From Roseomonas sp. (lineage in GTDB: Bacteria > Pseudomonadota > Alphaproteobacteria > Acetobacterales > Acetobacteraceae): 50,753 nt of DNA. Both the position numbers and the translations under genes were made by a program. The notes under the pieces are model-generated. The model saw nothing but the letters and a program-made list of their open reading frames with translations, was not told the DNA's origin and ran no database searches. Shown here piece after piece: positions 8,912 to 17,494 of the stretch. How positions within the stretch are numbered: position 1 is the stretch's first letter; every line of letters starts with the position of its first letter. The stretch lies in assembly GCA_020249435.1 (NCBI GenBank), contig JADCFQ010000052.1, positions 1 to 50,753 on the forward strand, given 5' to 3'.

Positions 8912-11185
8912 ATGGATGATGATTTCCGCAAAGCCGCGCTGGATTACCACCGGCTGCCCCGCCCCGGGAAGCTTTCCATCACGCCGACCAAGCGGATGGA
9001 AACCCAACGCGACCTTGGCCTGGCCTATTCGCCAGGTGTCGCCGCCGCGTGTGAGGCCATAGCCGCCGACCCAAGCGCGGCCTTCGACTATACCGCGCGC
9101 GGCAATCTGGTGGCGGTGATTTCCAATGGCACGGCGGTGCTTGGCCTTGGCGCCATTGGCGCGTTGGCTTCCAAGCCCGTTATGGAAGGCAAGGCGGTTC
9201 TGTTCCAGAAATTCGCCGGCATTGATTCGATAGACATCGAAATTGACGAACGCGACCCCGATAAGCTGATCGAGGTCATCGCCGCGCTTGAGCCCTCCTT
9301 CGGCGCCATCAACCTGGAAGACATCAAGGCGCCCGAATGCTTTGAAGTGGAACGGCGCTTGCGCGAACGCATGCGCATTCCGGTCTTTCATGATGACCAA
9401 CACGGCACGGCAATCATCGTTGCCGCCGCCGTGCGTAACGGGCTTTTGCTGCAAGGCAAGCGGCTGGAAGATGTGCGTCTGGTCAATACCGGCGGCGGCG
9501 CGGCAGCACTCGCCTGCCTTGATCTGCTGGTCGCCATGGGCCTGAAGCGCGAAAACGTCACCATCTGCGATATTGGCGGCGTGGTGCATAAGGGGCGCGA
9601 GGATCTTGACCCCTACAAGGCCAAATGGGCGATTGAGACCAATGCGCGCACCCTGCAAGATGCACTGCCCGGCGCCGATATTTTCCTGGGCCTATCTGCG
9701 CCGCGCGTCCTGAAGCCAGAATGGCTGAAGCTGCTGGCGCCCAATCCCTTGGTATTGGCGCTGGCCAATCCCGAACCCGAAATCCTGCCCGAAGCGGTGC
9801 GCGCCGCGCGCCCGGATGCAATTGTGGCCACGGGACGGACGGATTATCCGAACCAGGTCAATAATGTCCTGTGTTTTCCCTTCATCTTCCGTGGTGCCCT
9901 TGATGTCGGTGCAACCACCATCAATGAAGACATGAAGGTGGCAGCCGCGGATGCCATTGCCGCACTTGCGCGCGTTGAAGCCTCCGAAGTTGTTGCCGCC
10001 GCCTATGGCGGGCAGGCGCCGATTTTCGGGCCCGATTACATCATCCCGAAACCCTTTGACCCGCGCCTGATCCTGGAAGTCTCGCCGGCCGTTGCGCGCG
10101 CTGCCATGGCAAGCGGTGTCGCCACCCGCCCGATTGAGGATTTCGCCGCCTATCGCCGCCGGCTGGAACGCAATGTCTTCCGTTCCGGCAACCTCATGCG
10201 CCCGGTATTTGAAGCCGCCCGCAAACGCCCGCGCCGCATCGCCTATGCGGAAGGCGAGGATGAACGCACGCTCCGCGCCGTGCAGACCGTATTGGATGAA
10301 GGCATCGCCGAGCCCTTCCTGATTGGCCGCGCCGATGTGATCGCCGCGCGCTGCGAAGCTTTGGGTTTACGCATGTCCGTCGGCGATAGCGTGAAGGTCT
10401 TGGACCCCGCGCGAGATACAGAAATCTTCGCCCCGCTGGTCGAATTGTACCGGCGCAAAGTCTCCCGCCGCGGCGTGCCACCCGATGCCGCCGGACGGCG
10501 CGTGGCAACGCGCACCGCCGTTGCCGCTTCCCTGCTGCTTGAAGCCGGCCTGGTGGATGCCGCGCTTTGCGGCGGCACGCAGGATTGGATGGATCAATGG
10601 CACCATGTGCTGGATATTATCGGCAAGCGCGATGATGTCGGGCGCGTCTACGCCATCTCCGGCCTCATCACCCGCAACGGCGAACATATTTTCGTGGTGG
10701 ACACGCATCTTTGCGTGGAACCCTCTGCCCCGCAGATCGCGGAAATGACTTTGCTCGCCGCCGAACAGGTGCGCGGCTTCGGCTTGCAGCCGAAAGTGGC
10801 ACTCCTTTCCCATTCCTCCTTCGGCGCATCCCACGCGCCATCAGCACGGCGCATGCGCGAAGCGCTCGCCCTGATCCAGGCGCGCGACCCCACCCTGGAA
10901 GTGGATGGCGAAATGCACGCCGATGCCGCGCTGGTGCCCGCCATCCGCGACCGCGCCGTGCCCGACGGCAAACTGACCGGCGCGGCCAATCTACTGGTGA
11001 TGCCCGGCATTGACGCCGCCAATATCGCCTTCAACCTGGCCAAAGCCGCTACCGATGGCCTGCAATTGGGCCCGCTTCTGCTCGGCATGAGAAAACCCGT
11101 ACACGTGCTGGTGCCAAGCGTGACCGCACGCGGAATTCTGAACCTGACGGCATTGGCGGTGGCTGAGGCGAATAGGGTAGCGTGA
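8912..11185 (+). CDS. maeB: NADP-dependent malic enzyme with C-terminal phosphotransacetylase-like domain
   Basis: The enzyme decarboxylates malate to pyruvate with NADP. The 757-residue length is typical of MaeB hybrid enzymes. Residues 1-160 are the malic N-terminal domain ([16 protein letters not shown] near residue 33), residues 160-400 the nucleotide-binding domain ([20 protein letters not shown] and [15 protein letters not shown]), and from about 430 a phosphotransacetylase-like regulatory domain ([27 protein letters not shown]). In related enzymes that domain binds acetyl-CoA as an effector rather than doing catalysis. The ATG at 8912 has an AAGG box before it and lies 40 bases after the tRNA. 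Confidence 0.94.
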   Translation: MDDDFRKAALDYHRLPRPGKLSITPTKRMETQRDLGLAYSPGVAAACEAIAADPSAAFDYTARGNLVAVISNGTAVLGLGAIGALASKPVMEGKAVLFQKFAGIDSIDIEIDERDPDKLIEVIAALEPSFGAINLEDIKAPECFEVERRLRERMRIPVFHDDQHGTAIIVAAAVRNGLLLQGKRLEDVRLVNTGGGAAALACLDLLVAMGLKRENVTICDIGGVVHKGREDLDPYKAKWAIETNARTLQDALPGADIFLGLSAPRVLKPEWLKLLAPNPLVLALANPEPEILPEAVRAARPDAIVATGRTDYPNQVNNVLCFPFIFRGALDVGATTINEDMKVAAADAIAALARVEASEVVAAAYGGQAPIFGPDYIIPKPFDPRLILEVSPAVARAAMASGVATRPIEDFAAYRRRLERNVFRSGNLMRPVFEAARKRPRRIAYAEGEDERTLRAVQTVLDEGIAEPFLIGRADVIAARCEALGLRMSVGDSVKVLDPARDTEIFAPLVELYRRKVSRRGVPPDAAGRRVATRTAVAASLLLEAGLVDAALCGGTQDWMDQWHHVLDIIGKRDDVGRVYAISGLITRNGEHIFVVDTHLCVEPSAPQIAEMTLLAAEQVRGFGLQPKVALLSHSSFGASHAPSARRMREALALIQARDPTLEVDGEMHADAALVPAIRDRAVPDGKLTGAANLLVMPGIDAANIAFNLAKAATDGLQLGPLLLGMRKPVHVLVPSVTARGILNLTALAVAEANRVA

Positions 11186-11291
11186 CAGCATTCCAGGCCG
11201 GGTAAACAACACGCATGAAAAACAGGCTGTGCTTTGCGGATGATAAGGCAGTGGCGGGAATGGAAACCCACAACCCACCGCTGGCTGCCGC

Positions 11292-11990
11292 ATGATTCCC
11301 CATAGTCTTGCCGACACTGCCGGCAGTCTGGCGCTTGCGCTGTTGCTTGGTGCGGTGATCGGGGCGGAGCGTCAGTATCGGGAGCGTATCGCCTCGCTCC
11401 GCACCAATGTTCTGGTCGCGCTTGGCGCGGCGGCTTTCGTGGATTTGGGCATCCAGATGGGCGGCAGTGATGGCGCGATGCGCGTCCTGGCGAATGTCGT
11501 CACTGGGGTCGGCTTTCTTGGTGCCGGGCTGATCCTGCGGGAAGGTGGGACGATCCGCGGGCTGAACACTGCGGCGACTGTCTGGTGCTCGGCGGCTGTC
11601 GGCGCGGCGGCGGGGGCTAACCTGCCGGTGCAGGCGGTCGCGATTGCGGTGTTTGTGCTGGTCTGCAACACCGCGCTGCGGCCGCTTGGCATATTGATTG
11701 ACCGCCTGCCGGTCCGCGACCAGGCGGCCGAGGCGCGCTACCAGGTGGCCATCACCGTGCCCGAACCAGCGGTGGCGGAAGCGCGGGAGGCGCTGGGCCA
11801 GGCGCTCTCGGCGGGCGGCTTCCCGGTGGCGGGGTGGGAACAGCATGCGTTGCAGGACGGGCAGGTGGCGATATTGGCAACCCTGGTCAGCAGCTCCGCC
11901 CGGCCAGAGGAGCTGGACGCGGTAGTGGCGCGGTTGCGCCGGGTAACTGTCGCGACCGACACCGCCTGGGTGCGGAGCCCACTCCCCTGA
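11292..11990 (+). CDS. MgtC/SapB family membrane protein
   Basis: The 232-residue protein has the MgtC/SapB core in its first 140 residues: several hydrophobic helices, the motif LLGAVIGAERQYRERIASLR near residue 19, and GVGFLGAGLILREGGTIRGL near 73. A soluble C-terminal part (about 150-232) resembles the ACT-like tail found in some members. MgtC proteins are tied to growth at low magnesium and to modulation of the ATP synthase in a few pathogens; the role here is not known. There is no clear Shine-Dalgarno before the ATG at 11292. Confidence 0.85.
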   Translation: MIPHSLADTAGSLALALLLGAVIGAERQYRERIASLRTNVLVALGAAAFVDLGIQMGGSDGAMRVLANVVTGVGFLGAGLILREGGTIRGLNTAATVWCSAAVGAAAGANLPVQAVAIAVFVLVCNTALRPLGILIDRLPVRDQAAEARYQVAITVPEPAVAEAREALGQALSAGGFPVAGWEQHALQDGQVAILATLVSSSARPEELDAVVARLRRVTVATDTAWVRSPLP

Positions 11991-12049
11991 TCCGCGCGCC
12001 AGGGCGCCATGGCCTTTTTACCGGCTCGCCCCGCCCCCACATCCCGCGC

Positions 12050-12760
12050 ATGAGCAAACCCCCCGCCCCGCGCGCCCCTTCTGCCGCCGTGGCCGCCTTT
12101 CTGGATCAGGCGGCGCGTGTGCCGGCCTTGCGCACCGCGCCCGCGACGGTGGCGCGGTTGATTTTCGCGATTGATGCCACCGCATCGCGTGAGCGTACCT
12201 GGGATCAGGCAGCGGGGCTGACGGCGGAGATGTTGCAGGCAGCGCAGGGCATTGGCGGGCTTGCGCTCTCGCTCGCCTATTACCGGGGCTATGGCGAATT
12301 TCGCGCAACACCTTTCCTGAAGGATGCGGCGGATTTGGCGCGGCGGTTGTCCGGCGTTTCCTGCCTGGGTGGCAAGACGCAGATTCAGGCGGTGCTGGAT
12401 CATGCGCTGGATGAGACAAAACACGAAAGGATCAGGGCGCTGATTTTCATCGGCGATGCCATGGAAGAGAATGCCGATGCGCTGTGTCATACAGCGGGTG
12501 AGCTTGGGCTGCGCGGTACTCAAGCCTTCATTTTTCACGAAGGCGCTGATCCCCTGGCGGGCGCAGTGTTTCGCCAAATCGCGCGGCTGAGCGGCGGCGC
12601 CTATCTGCCGTTTGATTCGGCGGCGATTGGGCAATTGCGCGATTTGCTGCGCGCCATTGCGGTTTATGCGGCGGGCGGGCAGGGCGCCTTGGCGCGGCTG
12701 CCGGGGGCTGCGGCGCGGCAGGTGGCGGGGCTATTGCCCAAGCCGAAAGCCGGCGCATGA
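12050..12760 (+). CDS. VWA (von Willebrand A) domain protein, cytoplasmic
   Basis: The 236-residue protein has no signal peptide. A VWA fold with a nearly canonical metal site is visible: LIFAIDATASRERTW near residue 37 (D-x-T-x-S instead of D-x-S-x-S), the threonine in LGGKTQIQAVLDHAL near 107, and the aspartate in FIGDAMEENAD near 136. The stop overlaps the start of the membrane J-domain gene as ATGA, so the two are almost certainly co-translated. The function is not known to me; the metal site suggests a protein-binding role. The start is uncertain because no strong ribosome-binding site precedes 12050. Confidence 0.8.
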   Translation: MSKPPAPRAPSAAVAAFLDQAARVPALRTAPATVARLIFAIDATASRERTWDQAAGLTAEMLQAAQGIGGLALSLAYYRGYGEFRATPFLKDAADLARRLSGVSCLGGKTQIQAVLDHALDETKHERIRALIFIGDAMEENADALCHTAGELGLRGTQAFIFHEGADPLAGAVFRQIARLSGGAYLPFDSAAIGQLRDLLRAIAVYAAGGQGALARLPGAAARQVAGLLPKPKAGA

Positions 12761-13443
12761 CCTGGCTTGCGCTTGGCGCCATTGCGCTGTTTTTGCTGTT
12801 TCTGCTGCTGCGCGCTTTTGCCAATGCACCGGTGGCACGCGTCAAGCAATTCGGCGCGGTGGTCTTGGCGTCTATCGGCGCGGTGCTGTTGCTGCTTGGG
12901 CTTTTTACGGCGCGCGGGCAGCAGACGCTCATTTCCCTTGCCTTCTTCCTGCCGCTGATCCTGCAATGGGCGCAGCGCTGGCGCGCCAATAAGCGCTTCG
13001 GCGGCCCGGCACCGCAAACCGGCACGGCAAATAGCGTGGAAACCGCCTTCCTGATCATGACGCTGGACCATGATAGCGGTCGCATGACGGGCAGCGTGAA
13101 GGCCGGTCAATTCGCCGGACGAGACCTCGCCACGCTGACCCTACCGGAGCTTCTGGCGCTGCTGGATGAATGCCAAGCCGCGGATATTGATTCGGTCGCG
13201 CTGCTGGAAGCCTGGCTTGATCGCGCGCATCCTGATTGGCGCAATGAACCCGCCGCCGAACCGCGCAGCACGGCAATGACGCGGGAAGAAGCGCTGGATA
13301 TCCTCGGCCTCACGGAAGGTGCCGATGAGGATGCAATTCGCGCCGCGCATCGGCGCCTGATGAAAACGGCGCATCCTGATCAGGGTGGCAGCGCCTGGTT
13401 GGCGGCGCGCATCAATGCGGCGCGGGATTTGTTGCTGGGCTGA
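12757..13443 (+). CDS. membrane-anchored J-domain protein
   Basis: The 228-residue protein begins with two hydrophobic segments (about residues 2-22 and 31-72) and ends with a J domain (about 173-228) containing the invariant HPD in KTAHPDQGG, which stimulates DnaK ATPase. This layout recalls TIM14/Pam18-like proteins. The middle part (85-165) is soluble and acidic. It overlaps the VWA gene by ATGA. The gene ends base-to-base against the stop of the convergent transporter. A job in delivering DnaK to the membrane, perhaps with the VWA partner, is inference. Confidence 0.82.
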   Translation: MTWLALGAIALFLLFLLLRAFANAPVARVKQFGAVVLASIGAVLLLLGLFTARGQQTLISLAFFLPLILQWAQRWRANKRFGGPAPQTGTANSVETAFLIMTLDHDSGRMTGSVKAGQFAGRDLATLTLPELLALLDECQAADIDSVALLEAWLDRAHPDWRNEPAAEPRSTAMTREEALDILGLTEGADEDAIRAAHRRLMKTAHPDQGGSAWLAARINAARDLLLG

Positions 13444-14325
13444 TCAGCTTCGGCGCCGCGCTTCGCGTCGTGCAATCCAGGTGGTGGCTGCGAAAATCAC
13501 CAAGGCACCGGCATAGGTTGTCAGCGCCGGTTCCTCGCTAAACACCAGCCAGCCCATCAGGCTGGCCCAGACCAGATCAAGAAACTTCACCGGCTGGATC
13601 GCCGACATATCGGCCAAGCGGAAGGCTTCGGTCAGAAACCAATGGCCAACACTGCCGAGGATGCCGGTCAGCACGAACCAGGCCCATTGCTCGGCATTCG
13701 GCCAGGCCCAAACCGCGACAGCGAAGGGCAGCGTGAATAGCGTGACCATGATGGATTGCCAGGCGACAATCACCTCTGGCTTGTCATGGCGCGTGAGTGC
13801 CTTGGTGATCAGGAAGGATGCGGCGAATAAGGGCGTGCTCGCCAGCATCACCAGATTCCAATAGCCGCCATCACCGCGCAAACCGGGCGCCACCACAATC
13901 AGCACGCCGATAAAGCCGATGCCGGCGGCGATCCAGCGCGCGCGAATCATCGGCTCGCCCAAAAACAAGACCGCGCCGGCCATGATGAAAATCGGCCCGG
14001 TGAAGCCCATGGCGGTCATATCCGCCATCGCCACATTTGGCAGAGCGATGAACCACAGCATGAGGCCCAGCGTATGCACCAGGCCGCGCCAGATTTGCCC
14101 GCGCAGATTATGCGGCATCCAGGCCATGACACCGCCGCGCAGCATGAAGGGCAGCATCACCACGATGCCCATCAGGTAGCGGAGAAACTGCACCTGCAAG
14201 GGATCAAGTTCATGCGTCATGCGCCGCATGATGGTGTTCAGCAGCGTGAACAACAGGCCAGAGATCGCAATAAAGGCCATGCCGCGCAGCACCGCATTCC
14301 GGGGTGCGACCGCGCCCGGATTCAT
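13444..14325 (-). CDS. EamA/DMT-family transporter
   Basis: The 293-residue protein has about ten predicted membrane helices in two EamA repeats. The first begins GMAFIAISGLLFTLLNTI near residue 15; the second includes NLVMLASTPLFAASFLITKAL. The family exports metabolites and amino acids; the substrate cannot be inferred. Its start overlaps the stop of the next leftward gene's coding region as ATGA, so it is co-translated with the alpha/beta hydrolase. Confidence 0.88.
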   Translation of the reverse strand: MNPGAVAPRNAVLRGMAFIAISGLLFTLLNTIMRRMTHELDPLQVQFLRYLMGIVVMLPFMLRGGVMAWMPHNLRGQIWRGLVHTLGLMLWFIALPNVAMADMTAMGFTGPIFIMAGAVLFLGEPMIRARWIAAGIGFIGVLIVVAPGLRGDGGYWNLVMLASTPLFAASFLITKALTRHDKPEVIVAWQSIMVTLFTLPFAVAVWAWPNAEQWAWFVLTGILGSVGHWFLTEAFRLADMSAIQPVKFLDLVWASLMGWLVFSEEPALTTYAGALVIFAATTWIARREARRRS

Positions 14326-15191
14326 GGCTGTTCTGTCAAAAAACGCAGCAGCGTGGCGTTGAATGCCTCGGCCGCTTCATAGGCCACCCAATGACCGGCG
14401 CCGGGGATGGCATGCGCGCGCGCACCGGGGCGGAGCCCGTGCACCAGATCAAGCCGCAGCTGCACATGGGGCCGTACAATCGCATCCCATGCGCCATAGA
14501 TCGCGTTGAGCTGCCCGCGCCCGCGCATCAGCGCCTGTTTCAGCGAATCCGTGCTGGCAAAGCCGCGGCTTTTGAAGCGCGCCCCGCGCGTGGAGGCTTC
14601 CTGAATCGCCAGTGCCACATCATCAATCCTGCTGGCATCGGCGAACATCAATTCCGCAAGATTATGCCGATGCGCGGCCACGCGCTCCTCGCCGGCAAGC
14701 GCGCGCACCTTTACCAATTGTGTGGGGCTGCGCTGAAAGCCAAGCGCACCGGCGCCGATGATGGTGAGACTGCGAACCCTGTCCTGATCCAATGCGGCCA
14801 GATGCCCGGCGCAGAGCGCGCCGAAGGAAAACCCCGCCAGATCATAGCGGCTGCCAGCGGGCAGAATGTGATCCAACCCGCGCGCCAGAATTGCCGCGAC
14901 TCCATCGGGCGTTGAGACCCCTTCCGGCATGGCGCTATCGCCAAGCCCGGGCAGGTCGGGCGTGATCACCATGCGCCCGGCACCAAGCGGGCCGATATTG
15001 CGCGCCCAATGCCGCCAGGAACCGGAACCGCCATGCAGCAGCACCAGCGGCGCGCCTTCCCCCCAAACGCGCCAGACCATGCTGCCGGAACCGCAAGGCG
15101 TTTCCGCCACGCGGGCCGAGGCCGCCAAGGCAATCAGGGCCGGGTGCAACTCTGCGCTGCCATTCTCGGCGCGCCAGATGATCTTGCTCAT
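14322..15191 (-). CDS. alpha/beta-fold hydrolase
   Basis: The 289-residue protein shows the alpha/beta hydrolase core: APLVLLHGGSGSWRHWARNI (oxyanion region), the nucleophile elbow GFSFGA with the catalytic serine near residue 125, an acid candidate in YGAWDAIVRP, and the catalytic histidine in GAGHWV. The substrate is unknown. I chose the ATG at 15191 (MSKIIW) because upstream codons do not look like protein. The stop overlaps the start of the EamA transporter. Confidence 0.85.
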   Translation of the reverse strand: MSKIIWRAENGSAELHPALIALAASARVAETPCGSGSMVWRVWGEGAPLVLLHGGSGSWRHWARNIGPLGAGRMVITPDLPGLGDSAMPEGVSTPDGVAAILARGLDHILPAGSRYDLAGFSFGALCAGHLAALDQDRVRSLTIIGAGALGFQRSPTQLVKVRALAGEERVAAHRHNLAELMFADASRIDDVALAIQEASTRGARFKSRGFASTDSLKQALMRGRGQLNAIYGAWDAIVRPHVQLRLDLVHGLRPGARAHAIPGAGHWVAYEAAEAFNATLLRFLTEQP

Positions 15192-15261
15192 GCGTAGCTT
15201 CGATACTGTTCCGGCGGGCAGTGTAAGGGCCTGCCCGCGCCTGTCCAAGCCTGCGCGCCTG

Positions 15262-15474
15262 TCAGAGCGGCTTTTGCGCCTTCTCCAGCAAGCGGCCGAG
15301 GAAGCCTGGCTTCTTTGGCTCCGCGGCCGGCTTGGTCGCCTCAGCGGCGGCCTTGGCTTCGGCGGCGGCGCGCTTTTCCTTTTCTGTCAGCCATTTTTCC
15401 AGGCTCATGCCCGCCTTGGCGGCGCGTTTGGCTTCATAGGCGCGTTGCGCTTCGGTCAATTTCCGGTCGGCCAT
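15262..15474 (-). CDS. small alanine- and lysine-rich basic protein
   Basis: The 70-residue hydrophilic protein begins MADRKLTEAQRAYEAKRAAK, with a charged helical middle rich in Ala, Lys and Glu and a C-terminal GFLGRLLEKAQKPL amphipathic end. A strong GAAAGGG box precedes the ATG at 15474. I do not recognise a named family. It is divergent from the DUF1491 gene. Confidence 0.7.
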   Translation of the reverse strand: MADRKLTEAQRAYEAKRAAKAGMSLEKWLTEKEKRAAAEAKAAAEATKPAAEPKKPGFLGRLLEKAQKPL

Positions 15475-15554
15475 GGTGACTACCCTTTCTGGATGCCCTG
15501 AATGGCGCGGCGCGCGGCTTCCGGCAAGGGGCAAGAAGTGGCAGAAGCACCCCC

Positions 15555-15887
15555 ATGGACGCGAAAGTAAAGGCCGGCATTTGGGTTTCCATGGCGATCC
15601 GGCTTTCCGATATGGCCGGGCGGTCGGCTGCCGTGCTGCGCAAGGGGGACCCTGATAGCGGCGGCATCCTATGCGTGCTGCGCGGGCGGGCGGGGGTGCA
15701 GGTACTCAGCCAAATCCGCGATGCCGAGGGCCGGCCCGCCTGGCTGCGTGCCACCGGTCCTGGCGCGGTGGATCAGGAAACTGCCGATGCCTATGTCGCG
15801 CGGCAGGTGCAGCGTGATCCCGATTTATGGGTGGTGGAATTCGATGCGCCGGATTTGCAACCGCCCTTTGAAGCGCGGGTTGTTTAG
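15555..15887 (+). CDS. DUF1491 family protein
   Basis: The 110-residue soluble protein matches the length and sequence style of DUF1491, found mainly in alphaproteobacteria: WVSMAIRLSDMAGRSAAVLR at residues 10-29, a GGILCVLRGRAGVQVLSQ strand region, and a C-terminal DLWVVEFDAPDLQPPF. No catalytic role is known. It converges on the V4R gene, with stops 11 bases apart. Confidence 0.8.
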   Translation: MDAKVKAGIWVSMAIRLSDMAGRSAAVLRKGDPDSGGILCVLRGRAGVQVLSQIRDAEGRPAWLRATGPGAVDQETADAYVARQVQRDPDLWVVEFDAPDLQPPFEARVV

Positions 15888-15898
15888 CGCGTCACGGG

Positions 15899-16426
15899 TC
15901 ACACCGGATCGCAGCGGAGTTCAAAACGGCATTCGCTGGCGCCATGCGCGGCGCAGGCGACTTCCCGGCAGGTGGGCTCCGCTGAGCGCCCCGCCTGTTC
16001 CATGACGAAACGCATCGCGCCGGCAAAACTGCCTTCAAACATATAACAAACCGGGCGCCCCACCTGCCCGTAAGCGAGCGCATAGGCCGAATGGCGCACC
16101 GTGACCGCCGCGGTGCCGGCGGCTTCATCCAAGGCTGTGATTTCAAACAGACCATAGCCGCGCTGCGATAGACGCTTCAGGTAATGGCGGAATGTCTCAA
16201 CGGGGCTCAGCCCATGTGTCTTGGCTTCCGCGCGGCACCATTGCAGCGCGGAAAGATCAGCCGAGCCATACATGATGCCGCGGAAGCGATCAGCGCCAAT
16301 CGCTTCCTCCACGCTTTTCTGGATATTCACCAGGAAATGGCGCGGCAGATAAATCATCGGCAGCCCATCGGTGCGCCATATCCCGGTTTCGGGATCAACC
16401 TCGATCGGTACTGCCGGCCCGGCCAT
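15899..16426 (-). CDS. V4R (4-vinyl reductase) domain protein
   Basis: The 175-residue protein ends in a V4R domain whose small-molecule/zinc signature is seen in the C-terminal cysteines, CREVACAAHGASECRFELRC, after a GSFAGAMRFVMEQ helix. The N-terminal 70 residues match what is called DUF5943 in related proteins (from memory). V4R domains bind ligands such as hydrocarbons or tetrapyrrole precursors in regulators and BchJ. There is no bacteriochlorophyll gene nearby, so a BchJ role is not supported. It starts 5 bases after the NIPSNAP stop, probably one transcript. Confidence 0.75.
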   Translation of the reverse strand: MAGPAVPIEVDPETGIWRTDGLPMIYLPRHFLVNIQKSVEEAIGADRFRGIMYGSADLSALQWCRAEAKTHGLSPVETFRHYLKRLSQRGYGLFEITALDEAAGTAAVTVRHSAYALAYGQVGRPVCYMFEGSFAGAMRFVMEQAGRSAEPTCREVACAAHGASECRFELRCDPV

Positions 16427-16431
16427 GGGCT

Positions 16432-16770
16432 TCAGCCCTTTTGCGCAGCTTGGAAGGCTTCGAAGAAGGCGGTTGGCTTGACGATGCGATTCTGCATCTT
16501 CACCAGCGCGCCGGTATCCGCGACCTTCTTCAGATAGGCCGCCCAGGCCGGATCAGCCGCCATGGCGGCGCGGCGGCGTTCGCGATCCGCCTGATCATCA
16601 TAGGCCCACATATGGACAATGGTATTGAGCTCACCTTCGATGGTGGTGAACCAGCCATAGCAGCGGCCCAGGTGCTTTTTCTGGATGTCCCAGCCTTCCT
16701 TTTCATAAAGCGTAACAAAGTCAGCAACCTTATTCGGCAGGCAAGTATAGATGCGGAGGTCAATGATCAT
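16432..16770 (-). CDS. NIPSNAP family protein
   Basis: The 112-residue ferredoxin-like (dimeric alpha/beta barrel) protein begins MIIDLRIYTCLPNKVADF, the hallmark NIPSNAP start, with VHMWAYDDQADRERRRAAM near residue 55 and a WAAYLKKV segment. The family is widespread in catabolic clusters, and its chemistry is mostly unproven. The ATG at 16770 gives this start. It is just upstream of the V4R gene. Confidence 0.85.
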   Translation of the reverse strand: MIIDLRIYTCLPNKVADFVTLYEKEGWDIQKKHLGRCYGWFTTIEGELNTIVHMWAYDDQADRERRRAAMAADPAWAAYLKKVADTGALVKMQNRIVKPTAFFEAFQAAQKG

Positions 16771-16780
16771 GGCGGGTTTC

Positions 16781-16930
16781 CTATCCGTGTTGGAAGCCAA
16801 AGCTTAACCGCAGCAGGCTGCGGGGCGCCACTCCTCGCGCCACAACGAAGTCCTCTTTCACCACATCCAGTCCATCTTCGCCTGCGAGGCGCATGACGGT
16901 CGGTCGGGCCGCCATGTCTATCCCGACCAT
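16781..16930 (-). pseudogene. possible 3' remnant of a gene upstream of the NIPSNAP gene
   Basis: A 49-codon frame ends 10 bases before the NIPSNAP start and includes ARPTVMRLAGEDGLDVVKED, which looks like real protein with GC-rich codon use. A stop lies only five codons upstream of its ATG, where the base composition shifts towards the tautomerase/LysR island. I read it as the tail of a gene cut by the arrival of that island. The family is not recognised; it could instead be a short genuine gene. Confidence 0.35.
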
Positions 16931-16992
16931 CGAGATCGTGGCGGGTTACGTAGGGAAGAATGGTCCTTTCCTTCAGCCAAGACGCGATGGGC

Positions 16993-17400
16993 TCAGCCGT
17001 CTGTGCCGCGCTGCTGGGCCAATTCCATAGCGAATACGCCGTTTCCAACGCTCCAGTCCGAATAATCATTTTCGTGCATGAAAATGAAAACATCCTTGGG
17101 AGACACTGCTGCATTCGCCGCCAGGCTCCGGGTAATCGCAGCGTATAGGGAGCGTTTCATTGCATCGCTTCTCCCTCGGCGCATTGTGATCTCCACGACG
17201 ATCAGTTCCTCCGAACGAGCAATGCCGTTGAAGCTACGGTCAAAAAAGAACTCGCCATCCCGATACTCGGTCACGAGGTTGAACAGTTCATCCTTGGGCA
17301 TCCCGATGCCTTCGACAAGGGCGTCATGAATACCTTGGACAATATTCTGCTTGCGAGCCGGTTCAGTTCCGTGGGGCAAAGCGGTTCTAATAAATGGCAT
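16993..17400 (-). CDS. tautomerase family protein
   Basis: The 135-residue protein starts MPFIRTALPHGT, leaving Pro after the initiator Met as the expected catalytic base of the 4-oxalocrotonate tautomerase fold. The first half has the typical IVQGIHDALVEGIGMPKDEL helix. The second half repeats the fold (LIVVEITMRRGRS, then AITRSLAANAAVSPKDVFI). It is divergent from a LysR-type gene across a short AT-rich region, the usual arrangement of a regulator with its target. Confidence 0.82.
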   Translation of the reverse strand: MPFIRTALPHGTEPARKQNIVQGIHDALVEGIGMPKDELFNLVTEYRDGEFFFDRSFNGIARSEELIVVEITMRRGRSDAMKRSLYAAITRSLAANAAVSPKDVFIFMHENDYSDWSVGNGVFAMELAQQRGTDG

Positions 17401-17494
17401 GGTTCGACCTCCTGGTTTTCACTGACGCTGTTTATCACAATGATAATGCTAAGCATATTGACATATTGGGCATTTAATTGTGACTTCTGATCAC
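17401..17494 (+). promoter_or_regulatory. divergent AT-rich control region between tautomerase and LysR genes
   Basis: The region is markedly more AT-rich than the rest of the window. It contains a perfect dyad ATGCT-A-AGCAT (17446-17456) inside TGATAATGCTAAGCATATTG, a candidate binding site for the LysR protein. Exact promoters were not resolved. Confidence 0.45.

Noticed and set aside
14322-16426. Bacteriochlorophyll genes (bchO-like hydrolase and bchJ-like V4R)
   Set aside because: The hydrolase is only generally similar to the fold, the V4R protein has a different N-terminus, and no other bch gene is present.
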